64,000 bases of DNA from Denitratisoma oestradiolicum (GTDB lineage Bacteria; Pseudomonadota; Gammaproteobacteria; Burkholderiales; Rhodocyclaceae). Position 1 is the stretch's first letter. Each line of letters opens with the position of its first letter. The notes under the pieces were generated by a model that had not been told where the DNA came from, did not search any database, and saw nothing but the letters and a program-made list of their open reading frames with translations. The stretch lies in NCBI RefSeq assembly GCF_902813185.1, contig NZ_LR778301.1, positions 4,072,001 to 4,136,000 on the forward strand. The letters are read 5' to 3'. Positions 17,728 through 26,639 of this stretch are shown here, piece after piece. The translations under genes were made by a program, and so were the position numbers.

Positions 17728-18825
17728 ATGCAAGTCGCGTCCATCAATTTCGACCGTTTCAACATCATGTCCGACGAGGAGGCCCAGGAGCGCATTCGCG
17801 CCGCCCGGGCCAAGCTTGGCAAGAAGGCCGTGCTGTTGTGCCACCACTATCAGCGTAGCGATGTCTATCAGCACGCCGACCTGACAGGCGACTCCCTCAA
17901 GCTGTCGCGCCTGGCGGGCCAGTCCGATGCCGAGTTCATCATTTTCTGCGGCGTCCATTTCATGGCCGAAGTGGCGGACATCATGTCCAAGCCCGAGCAG
18001 ATTTCCATCCTGCCCGACCTGGCCGCCGGCTGTTCCATGGCCGACATGGCCAGCTTGGCCAAGGTGGAACGCTGCTGGCGCGAACTGGCCGAGGTGCTGA
18101 ACCCTGATGAGCAGGTGACCCCGGTCACCTACATCAATTCCGCTGCCGATCTGAAGGCCTTCTGCGGCGAGCACGGCGGCATCGTCTGCACTTCCAGCAA
18201 TGCCCCGAAGATTCTGGAGTGGTCCTTTGCCCAGCGGGAGAAGGTGCTGTTCTTCCCCGACCAGCACCTGGGCCGCTGGAGCGGCTACAAGATGGACATC
18301 CCCATGGAGGAAATGGTGGTCTGGGATCCGGATCAGGAAATGGGCGGTCTCACGCCCGAGCAGATCAGGAAGGCCCGTATCCTGCTGTGGAAGGGCCACT
18401 GCTCGGTCCATCAGATGTTCCAGCCGGCCCACATCCTCAAGTTCCGTAACCAGTATCCGGAGGGCATCGTCATTTCTCATCCGGAATGCGCCTTCGAAGT
18501 CTGCCGCCAGTCCGACTACGTGGGCAGCACCGAGTACATCCTCAATACGGTGAAGGCCGGCGCCCCCAATACCCGCTGGCTGGTGGGCACGGAGCTGAAC
18601 CTGGTGGACCGCCTGGCCCGGGAAGTGCAGCATGAGGGCAAGGTGGTGCAGTTCATGGCGCCGACGGTGTGCATGTGCTCCACCATGCAGCGCATCGATC
18701 CCCAGCACCTGGCCTGGACCCTGGAGAACCTGGCCGAGGGCAAGGTGGTGAACCAGATCAAGGTGCCGGCCCACGAAGCCGGCCTGGCCAAGATCGCCCT
18801 GGACCGGATGCTGGCCGTTTCCTGA
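17728..18825 (+). CDS. nadA: Quinolinate synthase A
   Basis: 365 residues. CHHYQRSDVYQHADLTGDS near the start and FIIFCGVHFMAE (Cys74) are NadA signatures; SHPECAFEVC and APTVCMCSTMQR supply the other cysteines of the oxygen-sensitive 4Fe-4S cluster. NadA condenses iminoaspartate with dihydroxyacetone phosphate to quinolinate in NAD synthesis. GGAG precedes the start. nadB and nadC are not in the window. A strong hairpin terminator follows. Confidence 0.97.
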   Translation: MQVASINFDRFNIMSDEEAQERIRAARAKLGKKAVLLCHHYQRSDVYQHADLTGDSLKLSRLAGQSDAEFIIFCGVHFMAEVADIMSKPEQISILPDLAAGCSMADMASLAKVERCWRELAEVLNPDEQVTPVTYINSAADLKAFCGEHGGIVCTSSNAPKILEWSFAQREKVLFFPDQHLGRWSGYKMDIPMEEMVVWDPDQEMGGLTPEQIRKARILLWKGHCSVHQMFQPAHILKFRNQYPEGIVISHPECAFEVCRQSDYVGSTEYILNTVKAGAPNTRWLVGTELNLVDRLAREVQHEGKVVQFMAPTVCMCSTMQRIDPQHLAWTLENLAEGKVVNQIKVPAHEAGLAKIALDRMLAVS

Positions 18826-18840
18826 GTTTTTCGACGTCCA

Positions 18841-18881
18841 AAACAAAAACGGCGCGACTTCCCGTCGCGCCGTTTTTGTTT
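18841..18881. terminator. Bidirectional rho-independent terminator
   Basis: A very long perfect stem (18841-18858 with 18864-18881, core GGCGCGAC/GTCGCGCC) with a 5-base loop, flanked by A-rich and T-rich runs on both sides. It lies between the convergent nadA and NTF2-like genes and can serve both strands. Confidence 0.93.
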
Positions 18882-18895
18882 GCGAGCCTTGTCGC

Positions 18896-19438
18896 CTATT
18901 GCTTGTCGGAACGGCTGGGCGCCGGCCGGCCGGTCCTGCCCAGCATGTGCACCGTCAGGTTGGGGGGCTCCACGGGCTTCTCCAGGATCTCGTAGATGCG
19001 CTCATAGGTGCTCTCGATGATCTGCCAGTGGCCCTCCGCATTCTTGCGGTATCGGTCCCGATAGAGGGCGGTGCCGACCGTGCAGGCCTTGAACTTCATG
19101 TTCCAGAAGATGTCGTGCAGATACCAGATGCCGCTGGCCTCGGTCTCGCTCAGCACGGTGATCTCCGGATGGTGGCCGTTGTGCTGGGCCACGGTCATCG
19201 CGTTGAAGTTCTTGGCCAGGGTCTCCACATACTCATCGCGGCCGTTGAGGGTCCATTCGTAGGTGCCGCCGATGAAATGGACCCGCACCTCGGGATGGAA
19301 CAGCTCGACCGCCTCGTCGATATTGCCCGTATCCACGCAACGGAAATACTTGTGTTTCACGTTGCGGATGGCTTCGATATCCTTGAGGATCTGGATATCC
19401 CGTTTGAGTTGCAAAAGTTCCTGTGCCAGGTCGGTCAT
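18896..19438 (-). CDS. NTF2/SnoaL-fold protein (paralogue 1)
   Basis: 180 residues. After a helical N-terminus (LLQLKRDIQILKDIEAIRNVKH) comes a SnoaL/NTF2-like alpha+beta barrel (YFRCVDTGNIDEAVELFHPE, HNGHHPEI, YLHDIFW, WQIIESTYERIYE). Tyr, Asp and two His residues facing the cone resemble small dehydratases and isomerases of this fold, such as the bile-acid 7-alpha-dehydratase type. It is a clear paralogue of the gene 56 bp upstream. The two follow a luciferase-like oxidoreductase on the same strand, suggesting a small catabolic operon. Substrate unknown. Confidence 0.82.
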   Translation of the reverse strand: MTDLAQELLQLKRDIQILKDIEAIRNVKHKYFRCVDTGNIDEAVELFHPEVRVHFIGGTYEWTLNGRDEYVETLAKNFNAMTVAQHNGHHPEITVLSETEASGIWYLHDIFWNMKFKACTVGTALYRDRYRKNAEGHWQIIESTYERIYEILEKPVEPPNLTVHMLGRTGRPAPSRSDKQ

Positions 19439-19494
19439 ATCGTTAATTCCAAAAAGGGGGCCAGCGCCTCAGGCGCCGGCCCCGGGCTGGGGAT

Positions 19495-20022
19495 TCAGGC
19501 CGGCTTGAGTTTACGCCCGGTCTTGCCCAGCACATGCACCGTCAGGTTTTGCGGCAGGATGTCGTAGTCGATGATCTCGTAGATCCGTTCGTAGGTGGAT
19601 TCGATGATCTGCCAGCGGCCATCGGTCTTGAGGTATTTGTCCTGGTAGAGCGCCGTGCCATTGGTGCGTTTCTTCTCGTCCATATTCCAGAAGATGTCGT
19701 GCAGATACCAGGTGCCGGTGGCCTCGGTCTCACTGAGGATCTTGATCTCCGGGTGGTGGCCATTGTGCTGGCCCACCGCCTCGGAGTGGAAGCCGTTGGC
19801 GATGGCCTCCAGGTATTCGGCGCGGTTGTTGAGTACCCATTCGTAGGTACCGCCTTTGAAATGGACTCTCACCTCCGGGTGGAAGAGATCCTGCAGCTCG
19901 GCCATGTTGGCGGTATCCACGCAGCGGAAATAGGCGTGCTTGACGTTGCGGACGGCCTCGGTGTCCTTGAGTACCTGGATATCCCGCTTGATCTGCGCCA
20001 GTTCCTGGGTAATGTCTGTCAT
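19495..20022 (-). CDS. NTF2/SnoaL-fold protein (paralogue 2)
   Basis: 175 residues from the ATG at 20022, chosen because AAGGAGGAG lies just upstream; an ATG at 20046 would only add residues overlapping that site. It shares YFRCVDTANM, FHPEVRVHF, GGTYEW, QHNGHHPEI, YLHDIFWNM and ESTYERIYEI with the downstream paralogue, so the two arose by tandem duplication and keep the same putative active-site Tyr, Asp and His residues. They may form a heteromer or act on successive or isomeric substrates. Confidence 0.82.
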   Translation of the reverse strand: MTDITQELAQIKRDIQVLKDTEAVRNVKHAYFRCVDTANMAELQDLFHPEVRVHFKGGTYEWVLNNRAEYLEAIANGFHSEAVGQHNGHHPEIKILSETEATGTWYLHDIFWNMDEKKRTNGTALYQDKYLKTDGRWQIIESTYERIYEIIDYDILPQNLTVHVLGKTGRKLKPA

Positions 20023-20150
20023 TTTGTTCTCCTCCTTGTGAGCCATGAAAGCCGCAGCGGCGGCGACCGTCCATTACAGCCGCCTGCTACCGGGAAAACT
20101 TGTCCAAAACGGATGCCCGATTTGTTCCATAGTGCCCTTAAGGCAGGGGA

Positions 20151-21023
20151 TCAGGCTATCTTGGCGATGATCTCGTCGCCGAAACGGCGTACCGCATCGA
20201 GCCGGCCCTGCAAGTCCAGTTTGGGGTTGGTCACATCCCAGGGAATCAGGCCCGCGTCGGTGACGCCCATGGCGGCGAGGCGCTGGAAATCGGGAATGGT
20301 GCGGGCGGAGAACTCCAGTCCGTGGATCTGGAAGTCTTCCCGGTTGCGGGTACCGAACTCCTCCCGGTACTGGTTCAGCTCGACGATCAGCTTCTCCAGG
20401 GTTTCGTAATCGGTGTTGGCCGAGACCCAGCCGTCGCCGCTGCGGGCTGCACGCTTCAGGGCCACCTTGGCATGGCCGCCGATCAGGATGGGGATCGGCC
20501 GGGTGGGCACCGGATTCATCTTGAGGGGGCCGAAGTCGTAGTTCTCGCTGTGGAACTCGAAATATTCCCCGCTCATGCAGCCGCGGATGATGGCGATGCA
20601 CTCGTCCATCAGCTTGCCGCGCTTCTCGAAATCCACGCCGTTGTAGGTGAAGTCCTCCTTCCAGGGGGAAAGGCCAGCCCCCAGCATCAGCCGGTTGTCG
20701 GACATCACTGCCAGGGAGGTCAGCAGCTTGGCCAGCACCAGGGGCTGGCGCACCGGCACTTTCATCACGCCGGGGTACATCTTGATGTTCCGGGTCACCG
20801 CCGCCATGGAGGCCATGGCAATGAACGGCTCGATGAAGGGCGTGCCGCCGATGTACTGACGGATGGCTTCGGTATCGGCGTAGGGATAGTCCGATTCCGA
20901 CAGCTTGGGAAAGAACAGGCTGTCGGGCATGGCCACTGCGCTCCAGCCTGCTTCATCTGCTGCCTTGGCCAGGGGGACAAATTCGCTATAGTGGCTGAAG
21001 CCGAGTTCGAGGACGAAACGCAT
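20151..21023 (-). CDS. LLM-class (luciferase-like) flavin-dependent oxidoreductase
   Basis: 290 residues of a TIM-barrel luciferase-like monooxygenase or F420-type reductase: LGFSHYSEFVPLAKAADEAGW at the start, LMLGAGLSPWKEDF, and RPIPILIGGHAKVALKRAAR (phosphate-binding segment) near residue 180. AAGGAG lies 9 bases before the ATG. It is the first gene of a three-gene minus-strand set with the two NTF2-fold proteins, separated by 128 bp. Cofactor (FMN or F420) is not decided by sequence alone. Oxidation or reduction of an alicyclic or steroid-like acyl-CoA is a possible job but only an inference. Confidence 0.85.
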   Translation of the reverse strand: MRFVLELGFSHYSEFVPLAKAADEAGWSAVAMPDSLFFPKLSESDYPYADTEAIRQYIGGTPFIEPFIAMASMAAVTRNIKMYPGVMKVPVRQPLVLAKLLTSLAVMSDNRLMLGAGLSPWKEDFTYNGVDFEKRGKLMDECIAIIRGCMSGEYFEFHSENYDFGPLKMNPVPTRPIPILIGGHAKVALKRAARSGDGWVSANTDYETLEKLIVELNQYREEFGTRNREDFQIHGLEFSARTIPDFQRLAAMGVTDAGLIPWDVTNPKLDLQGRLDAVRRFGDEIIAKIA

Positions 21024-21182
21024 GCACCCTGTCTCCTTGATTTGGGTTGTATTGACCGTCGGTATTTGCTCGCAAGATCATAACAAACTCGTCCGACTTT
21101 CTGGGAATTAGGACACGTTGCATAAATGCGCAAAGCCTTGCCCAGACCGGGAATCCGGGAATTCTTCGAAAAACCTCATGTC

Positions 21183-21875
21183 ATGAAATCACTACTGATT
21201 GCCCCCCTGTTGCTTTGGCTGCTCCTTGGGCACGCCGCCGAACCCCTGTTCCTGGACAGCCCGGCCGGCACCGAGCGGCTGTTGCATACCGAAGCGCCCG
21301 GCGCCTATTTCAAGCTCCAGCCCCATCTGGAGAGCCAGCAGAACCTGGCCTTCTGCGGCCCGGCCAGCATCGCGGCGGTGCTCAACAGCCTGGGTGTACC
21401 GCGCCCCGAGGATCCGCACCGCCGACCCTTTGCCTATTTCACCCAGGACAATATCTTTACCTCGGCCAGCGAAGCGGTGAAACGCCGCGACCAGGTGGCC
21501 AACCGGGGCATGACCCTGGACGAGATGGCGAACTTCCTCCAGGCCCTGGGCGTAAGGGCCAGGGCTTACCACGCCGACCAGCTGGACCTGGCAGGTGTGC
21601 GGGCCCTGGTGAGGGATGCCATGGCATCCCCGGGGAGCAGAATCATCGTCAACTACGACCGCCGGATGCTGAATCAGATGGGCGCCGGGCACCAGTCGCC
21701 CCTGGGAGCCTACGATCCTGCCAGCGATTCGGTGCTGATCCTGGACGTGGCCAAGTTCAAGTATCCGCCCACCTGGATCAGTCTGGCTGATCTGCTGCGG
21801 GCCATGGATACCCTGGACCCGGACTCGGGGAAGCGGCGAGGAATGGTGGTGGTGGAAAGCCATATACAGCCCTAG
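21183..21875 (+). CDS. Exported phytochelatin-synthase-family cysteine peptidase
   Basis: About 230 residues from the ATG at 21183, which opens a clear signal peptide (MKSLLIAPLLLWLLLGHA); the frame reaches further to 21126 but without a better start. The papain-like catalytic triad of the phytochelatin synthase family is visible: Cys in NLAFCGPASIAAVLNSLG, His in GAGHQSPLGAYD and Asp in LILDVAKFKYPP. Bacterial members usually hydrolyse glutathione to gamma-Glu-Cys or act as amidases and rarely make phytochelatins. The signal peptide places it in the periplasm. It is divergent from the LLM operon. Confidence 0.88.
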   Translation: MKSLLIAPLLLWLLLGHAAEPLFLDSPAGTERLLHTEAPGAYFKLQPHLESQQNLAFCGPASIAAVLNSLGVPRPEDPHRRPFAYFTQDNIFTSASEAVKRRDQVANRGMTLDEMANFLQALGVRARAYHADQLDLAGVRALVRDAMASPGSRIIVNYDRRMLNQMGAGHQSPLGAYDPASDSVLILDVAKFKYPPTWISLADLLRAMDTLDPDSGKRRGMVVVESHIQP

Positions 21876-22218
21876 GGAAATGCTGATTAAGTCCGTCACA
21901 CCGGCGAAGGAACGTCACCCCGGACCTGTCCGGGGACGGTGTCTAGTGTGTTGATTCCCCTGGATTCCGGTGTTCGCCGGAATGACGCATGGAGACTTGT
22001 TCGGTGTTTCCCTCGGGGGCTGGTCAGTGCGAGCCGCCAGCCCCCTCGTCGGGGAGGGATTGGGAGTAGGGTAATGGGAGGCCCTCTGGTGGCAACAACC
22101 CATGCCAGCCCCCCTTTCCGGTAAAGACTTACTGCCTGTTACAGGCAGGAGCAGGCCTCATTCGGGCATGAAGTAGAATGTCGGCCTTCTTTCAGTCCGG
22201 CCCCGGCATGATCCCAGG
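21876..22218. repeat. Intergenic region with two kinds of palindromic repeat
   Basis: No gene is seen in these 343 bases. They contain an 8-bp hairpin CCCCGGAC/GTCCGGGG (21918-21935), an ATTCCGG/CCGGAAT palindrome inside CTGGATTCCGGTGTTCGCCG (21961-21983), a common dispersed repeat type in proteobacteria, and a CCCCCTCGTCGGGGAGGG element (22041-22058) related to the G-run repeats in ntrB and before the large glycosyltransferase. The promoter of the secretion operon should lie in the last 100 bases but no confident -35/-10 pair is seen. Confidence 0.6.
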
Positions 22219-23955
22219 ATGAAAAAACTTCTCGCGCCCCGCTCCGAGCTCTTCGAGGCACTGCTGGCCTATCGCCGTGTCTTCTGGAGCGCAGGTCTGT
22301 TCAGCTTTTTCATCAACCTGCTGTATCTGGTTCCCTCCATTTACATGCTCCAGGTCTATGACCGGGTGCTGGCCAGCCGCAGCTCCATGACCCTGCTGAT
22401 GCTGACCCTGATCATGCTGGGCCTGTACGTGCTGATGAGCCTGATTGAATATGTGCGCAGCAAGCTGCTGGTGCGGGTCGGCAATGCCCTGGACGCCAAG
22501 CTGAGTCCCCGGGTATTTTCTGCGGCCTTCGAGCGCAATCTGGTCAAGGTGGGGGGTAATCCGGGCCAAGCCCTGGGGGATCTGGCCAATGTGCGCCAGT
22601 TCCTCACCGGCAACGGCCTCTTCGCGTTCTTTGACGCACCCTGGGCGCCCATCTACCTGGTGGTGGTGTTTTTCCTGCATCCCTTGCTTGGACTGTTTTC
22701 CCTGATCGGGGCCATCATTCTCTTTGGCCTGGCCTACGTCACCGAAACCGCCACCCGCAAGCCCCTGGCCGAGGCCAATGGTGCTGCCATCGCCGCCAGC
22801 AACTGCGCCAACAGCAACCTGCGCAATGCCGAAGTGATCCAGGCCATGGGCATGCTGCCCCATATTCGTCGGCGCTGGGCCCGTTATCAGACCGACATGC
22901 TCACCCTGCAAAGTCAGGCCAGCGACCGGGCCGGCATCATCAATGCGGGTACCAAGTTCTGCCGCATGTCCCTGCAATCAGGCATTCTTGGCCTGGGTGC
23001 CCTGCTGGCCATCGACAACACCATCACTCCCGGCGCCATGATCGCGGCCTCCATCCTGATGGGTCGCGCCCTGGCCCCGGTGGAACTGGCCATCGGTACC
23101 TGGAAACAACTCATCTCCGTGCGTGCCGCCTATCAGCGCCTGGATGATCTCCTGACCGCCTTCCCCGAGCGCCTGTCCGGCATGTCCCTGCCCAAGCCCC
23201 TGGGGGCCATCAGCGTGGAGAACCTGCTTGCCGGCGCTCCCAGCGGCGGTCCTCCGATCCTGAAGGGCGTCAACCTCTCCATCAGTGCCGGCGAAGTGGT
23301 GGGGGTCATCGGCCCCAGCGCCTCCGGCAAGTCCACCCTGGCCCGCCTGCTGGTGGGCATCTGGCCACCTCAGGCCGGCAAGGTGCGTCTGGACGGCATG
23401 GACGTCTATCTTTGGAATAAGGTGGAACTGGGCCCCTCTATCGGTTATCTGCCCCAGGATGTGGAACTCTTTGACGGCACCATCGCCGAGAATATCGCTC
23501 GCTTCGGCGAGGTGGATTCCCAGCAGGTGATCGCCGCCGCCCAGAAGGCCGGCGTCCATGACATGATCCTGCGTCTGCCCAGGGGCTACGACACCTCCAT
23601 CGGCGAGGCCGGCGGCATGCTGTCCGGCGGGCAGCGCCAGCGGGTGGGCCTGGCCCGCTCTCTTTACGGTGATCCCTCCGTGGTGATACTGGATGAACCC
23701 AACTCCAACCTGGACGACGCCGGCGAAGCCGCCCTGGTGCGGGCCGTGCTGGATCTCAAGCAGCGGGGCAAGACGGTCATCCTGATCACCCATCGCACCA
23801 GTGTCCTGGCGGTGGTGGATAAATTGCTGCTGATGCGGGAGGGTACGCCCCAGCTCTACGGGCCACGAGACGAGGTGTTGAGAGCCTTGCAGCAGGCTCA
23901 ACAACAGGCGCAGCAGCAGGTCCAGCAATCCAACCCCACACCGGCCACGATCTGA
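22219..23955 (+). CDS. Type I secretion ABC transporter (RsaD/PrtD type)
   Basis: 578 residues: an N-terminal six-helix exporter domain (FFINLLYLVPSIYMLQVYDRVL is typical for PrtD/AprD/RsaD) and an ATPase domain with Walker A GPSASGKST, Q-loop LPQDVEL, signature LSGGQRQR and Walker B VVILDEPNSNLD. There is no C39 peptidase-like extension, so it belongs to the group that exports RTX proteins by a C-terminal signal. The C-terminus is Gln-rich. It opens a tight three-gene operon (6 and 4 bp gaps) with adaptor and TolC. The likely cargo in this window is the RTX/S-layer-like protein at 49 kb. Confidence 0.95.
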   Translation: MKKLLAPRSELFEALLAYRRVFWSAGLFSFFINLLYLVPSIYMLQVYDRVLASRSSMTLLMLTLIMLGLYVLMSLIEYVRSKLLVRVGNALDAKLSPRVFSAAFERNLVKVGGNPGQALGDLANVRQFLTGNGLFAFFDAPWAPIYLVVVFFLHPLLGLFSLIGAIILFGLAYVTETATRKPLAEANGAAIAASNCANSNLRNAEVIQAMGMLPHIRRRWARYQTDMLTLQSQASDRAGIINAGTKFCRMSLQSGILGLGALLAIDNTITPGAMIAASILMGRALAPVELAIGTWKQLISVRAAYQRLDDLLTAFPERLSGMSLPKPLGAISVENLLAGAPSGGPPILKGVNLSISAGEVVGVIGPSASGKSTLARLLVGIWPPQAGKVRLDGMDVYLWNKVELGPSIGYLPQDVELFDGTIAENIARFGEVDSQQVIAAAQKAGVHDMILRLPRGYDTSIGEAGGMLSGGQRQRVGLARSLYGDPSVVILDEPNSNLDDAGEAALVRAVLDLKQRGKTVILITHRTSVLAVVDKLLLMREGTPQLYGPRDEVLRALQQAQQQAQQQVQQSNPTPATI

Positions 23956-23961
23956 TCTGCC

Positions 23962-25209
23962 ATGACACTGCAACTGAAAAACACCTCGGCCCCCGTCCTG
24001 ATCGAAGGCTCCAGCTCCCGGCCTGAGCCGACCCCGCCGGCCGGTCCCGATGCCGACCCCTCCAAGCCGGCCCGACTGGGCCTCTTGATCCTGCTGATCG
24101 GCTTCGGCGGCTTCATGCTCTGGGCCTTGCTGGCACCCCTGGATTCGGGCGTGCCCGCAGGGGGCGTGGTGTCGATCGAGTCTCAGCGCAAGACCGTGCA
24201 GCACCTCACCGGCGGTATCGTGGAAAAAATCCTGGTGCGGGAGGGTGACGAGGTCAAGGCCGGCCAGACCCTGGTGGTGCTCAATTCCACCCAGGCCCGA
24301 GCCAACCTGGGCATCGTGCGGGCCCAGTACCTGGCCGCCCGGGCCGTGGAGAACCGGCTGATGGCCGAATACCTGAATCGGGGCGCCATCCAGTTCGACA
24401 AGGACCTGCTGGCAGCCAGGAAAGAACCGCAGGTCGCTGAGATTCTGGACATTCAGGCCGCCCTGTTCGCCACCCGTCGCGCCAGCCAACGCAAGGAATC
24501 CGCCGTGCTGAAGGAAAGCGCCGCCGCCCTGGAGCCCCAGTTGCAGGGCATGCGGGAACTGGCTAGAGAGGGCTATGTGCCCCGCAACAAGATGCTGGAC
24601 ACCGAGCGAGCCCACGCCGAGATCCGGTTGCGCATCCTCCAGCAGGAGCAGGAATACCGCAAACAGGTGGAAACCCAGTTGGGTGAAGCCCAGAAGGAAG
24701 CCTCGGCCCAGCATGACCGTCTGCTGGCCACCATGGAGGAATTGACCCGCAGTGAGATCAAGGCGCCTCTGGACGGCTACGTGGTGGGGCTTTCCGTTCA
24801 TACCGTGGGCGGCATCGTCGCGCCCGGCGGCCACATTCTGGACGTGGTGCCCAAGGGTGAAGCCCTGACCGTGGAGGCCCAGGTGGCCACCCATCTGATC
24901 GACCACGTCAAGGTGGGCATCGAGGCCGACCTGCGTTTCTCGGCCTTCAACCAAAAAACCACCCCGGTGATCATGGGCAAAGTGGTCACCGTCTCCGCCG
25001 ATCGCCTCACCGATCCGGCCACCCGCATGCCCTATTACCTGGTGCGCATTTCCGTGCCCCCGAAGGAAATGGAAAAACTGGGCAAGAACAGCCATGTGGT
25101 GCCCGGTATGCCGGTGGAAGTCATCGTCAAGGGTGAGAGCCGCACCCTGATGAACTACCTGCTCAAGCCCCTGACAGATCGCTTCGCCAGCTCCCTCAAG
25201 GAACTCTGA
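23962..25209 (+). CDS. HlyD-family membrane fusion protein of type I secretion
   Basis: 415 residues: short cytosolic N-terminus, one membrane helix (LGLLILLIGFGGFMLWALLAPL), then the lipoyl/beta-barrel halves separated by a periplasmic coiled coil (about 110-230), typical of HlyD/PrtE/RsaE. GGIVEKILVREGDEVKAGQTL and SEIKAPLDGYVVGL are the two lipoyl halves. It links the ABC exporter with the outer-membrane TolC. It begins 6 bp after the ABC gene. Confidence 0.95.
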   Translation: MTLQLKNTSAPVLIEGSSSRPEPTPPAGPDADPSKPARLGLLILLIGFGGFMLWALLAPLDSGVPAGGVVSIESQRKTVQHLTGGIVEKILVREGDEVKAGQTLVVLNSTQARANLGIVRAQYLAARAVENRLMAEYLNRGAIQFDKDLLAARKEPQVAEILDIQAALFATRRASQRKESAVLKESAAALEPQLQGMRELAREGYVPRNKMLDTERAHAEIRLRILQQEQEYRKQVETQLGEAQKEASAQHDRLLATMEELTRSEIKAPLDGYVVGLSVHTVGGIVAPGGHILDVVPKGEALTVEAQVATHLIDHVKVGIEADLRFSAFNQKTTPVIMGKVVTVSADRLTDPATRMPYYLVRISVPPKEMEKLGKNSHVVPGMPVEVIVKGESRTLMNYLLKPLTDRFASSLKEL

Positions 25210-25213
25210 AGCC

Positions 25214-26572
25214 ATGATGTCCCAGCGACGCAGTACCCTGCGCAGCAGCGCCCTCCTGGGCAGTCTGCTGTGCGCCCTGGGGTCGGCTCCGGCCTTGGCC
25301 GGGGTATCCCTGAGGGATATCTATCAGCAAGCGATCAGTGGCGATGCGGACTTCGCCGCCGCCGCCGCCGACCGGGACGCCGGCCAGGAGGAGGCCAACA
25401 AGGGCCGTGCCGGCCTTCTGCCCACCGTCAGCCTGAGCGGCACTCAGACCCACAACAGCACCGATCAGCGCAGCATGACCATTCTGGGCATGCGCGGCAA
25501 CAACTACGATTACACCTCCAGCAGCTACGGCATCAGCCTGCGTCAACCCCTCTATCGGCCCTACAACTGGGCCGGTTATCTTCAGGGCCAGTCCCGGGCC
25601 AGTCACGCCGAAGCCGTGTATGAGTCGGCCCGGCAGGATTTGATCGTACGTACCGTCGCCGCCTACCTGGACGTGCTGCTGGCCCAGGATAATCTGGACC
25701 TGGCCCAGGCCCAGCACCAGGCCTATGTCGAGCAACTGACCCAGGCCGAACGTCTGTTTGTCGGGGGCGAGGGCACGGTGACCGACATCAACGATGCCAA
25801 GTCCCGTCGCGATAGCGCCATTGCCCAGGAACTGGAAGCAACCAACAGTCTGGAGGTGGCGCGTCGCGCCCTGGAGCGCATTACCGGCCAGGAACCCCAG
25901 GCTCTCGCCACCCTGGCGGCGGATAAGCCAGTGCCCCAGAGCCCCGAACCCAACGACCTCAGCCAGTGGGTGGCCTGGGCGCGCAGCGCCAATCCCGCCG
26001 TACTGGCCCTGCGCCACGGGCTGGAGTCCGCCCGTCAGGACGTGGCCAAGGCCGGCTCGGAGCACAAACCGACCCTGGATCTGATCGCCAGCCGTTCCAA
26101 GAGCGACAGCGAGAACAACGTCTCCATCAACACCCGCTATGACACCCGGGCCGTCGGGGTGCAACTCAATGTGCCCCTCTTTGCGGGCGGTTACGTCAGT
26201 GCCAACGTGCGCCAGGCCGAGGCCGGGCAGCGCAAGGTGGAACAGCAACTGGAATCGGCCACCCGCAAGGCGGTGTTGGATGCCCGACAGTACTTCCTCG
26301 GCGTCAATACCGGCGTTGCCCAGATCAACGCCTATCGCCAGTCGGTGGCCTCCGCCGAATCCGCCCTGCAATCCACCCGCAAGGGCTTCCAGGCCGGGGT
26401 GCGCACCAGCGTGGACATCCTGAATGCCCAGCAGCAACTGTTCGCCGCCAAGCGCGATCTGGCCCGCAGCCGCTATGGCTACATCATGAACTGGCTGAAG
26501 CTCAAGGCGGCGGTGGGTAGCCTGGGCGAGGCGGACATCGCCCACCTGAACGGCTGGCTGGCGGTGCGATGA
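25214..26572 (+). CDS. TolC-family outer-membrane channel of type I secretion
   Basis: 452 residues with a signal peptide (LLGSLLCALGSAPALAG) and TolC repeats: VSLRDIYQQAISGDADF at the start, SYGISLRQPLYRP in the first half and the second-half equivalent AVGVQLNVPLFAGGYVSANV. It forms the outer-membrane exit duct of the secretion machine with the two upstream genes (4 bp gap). In Caulobacter the equivalent (RsaF) is separated from RsaD/E by polysaccharide genes; here it is contiguous. Confidence 0.94.
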   Translation: MMSQRRSTLRSSALLGSLLCALGSAPALAGVSLRDIYQQAISGDADFAAAAADRDAGQEEANKGRAGLLPTVSLSGTQTHNSTDQRSMTILGMRGNNYDYTSSSYGISLRQPLYRPYNWAGYLQGQSRASHAEAVYESARQDLIVRTVAAYLDVLLAQDNLDLAQAQHQAYVEQLTQAERLFVGGEGTVTDINDAKSRRDSAIAQELEATNSLEVARRALERITGQEPQALATLAADKPVPQSPEPNDLSQWVAWARSANPAVLALRHGLESARQDVAKAGSEHKPTLDLIASRSKSDSENNVSINTRYDTRAVGVQLNVPLFAGGYVSANVRQAEAGQRKVEQQLESATRKAVLDARQYFLGVNTGVAQINAYRQSVASAESALQSTRKGFQAGVRTSVDILNAQQQLFAAKRDLARSRYGYIMNWLKLKAAVGSLGEADIAHLNGWLAVR

Positions 26573-26639
26573 GGAAAATCAGGCCGCCTCGTGAATTTCT
26601 AGGCCCCTGTGGCTGCACCCATTGCGATAGCATGACAAA

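Noticed and set aside
21918..21935. Hairpin after the phytochelatin-synthase-like gene as terminator
   Set aside because: No T-run follows and the hairpin is embedded in dispersed-repeat sequence, so it is listed as repeat only.
22978..25215. Minus-strand frame of 745 codons opposite the type I secretion genes
   Set aside because: Antisense shadow of the ABC and adaptor genes with His/Gln/Gly-rich, domain-free sequence.
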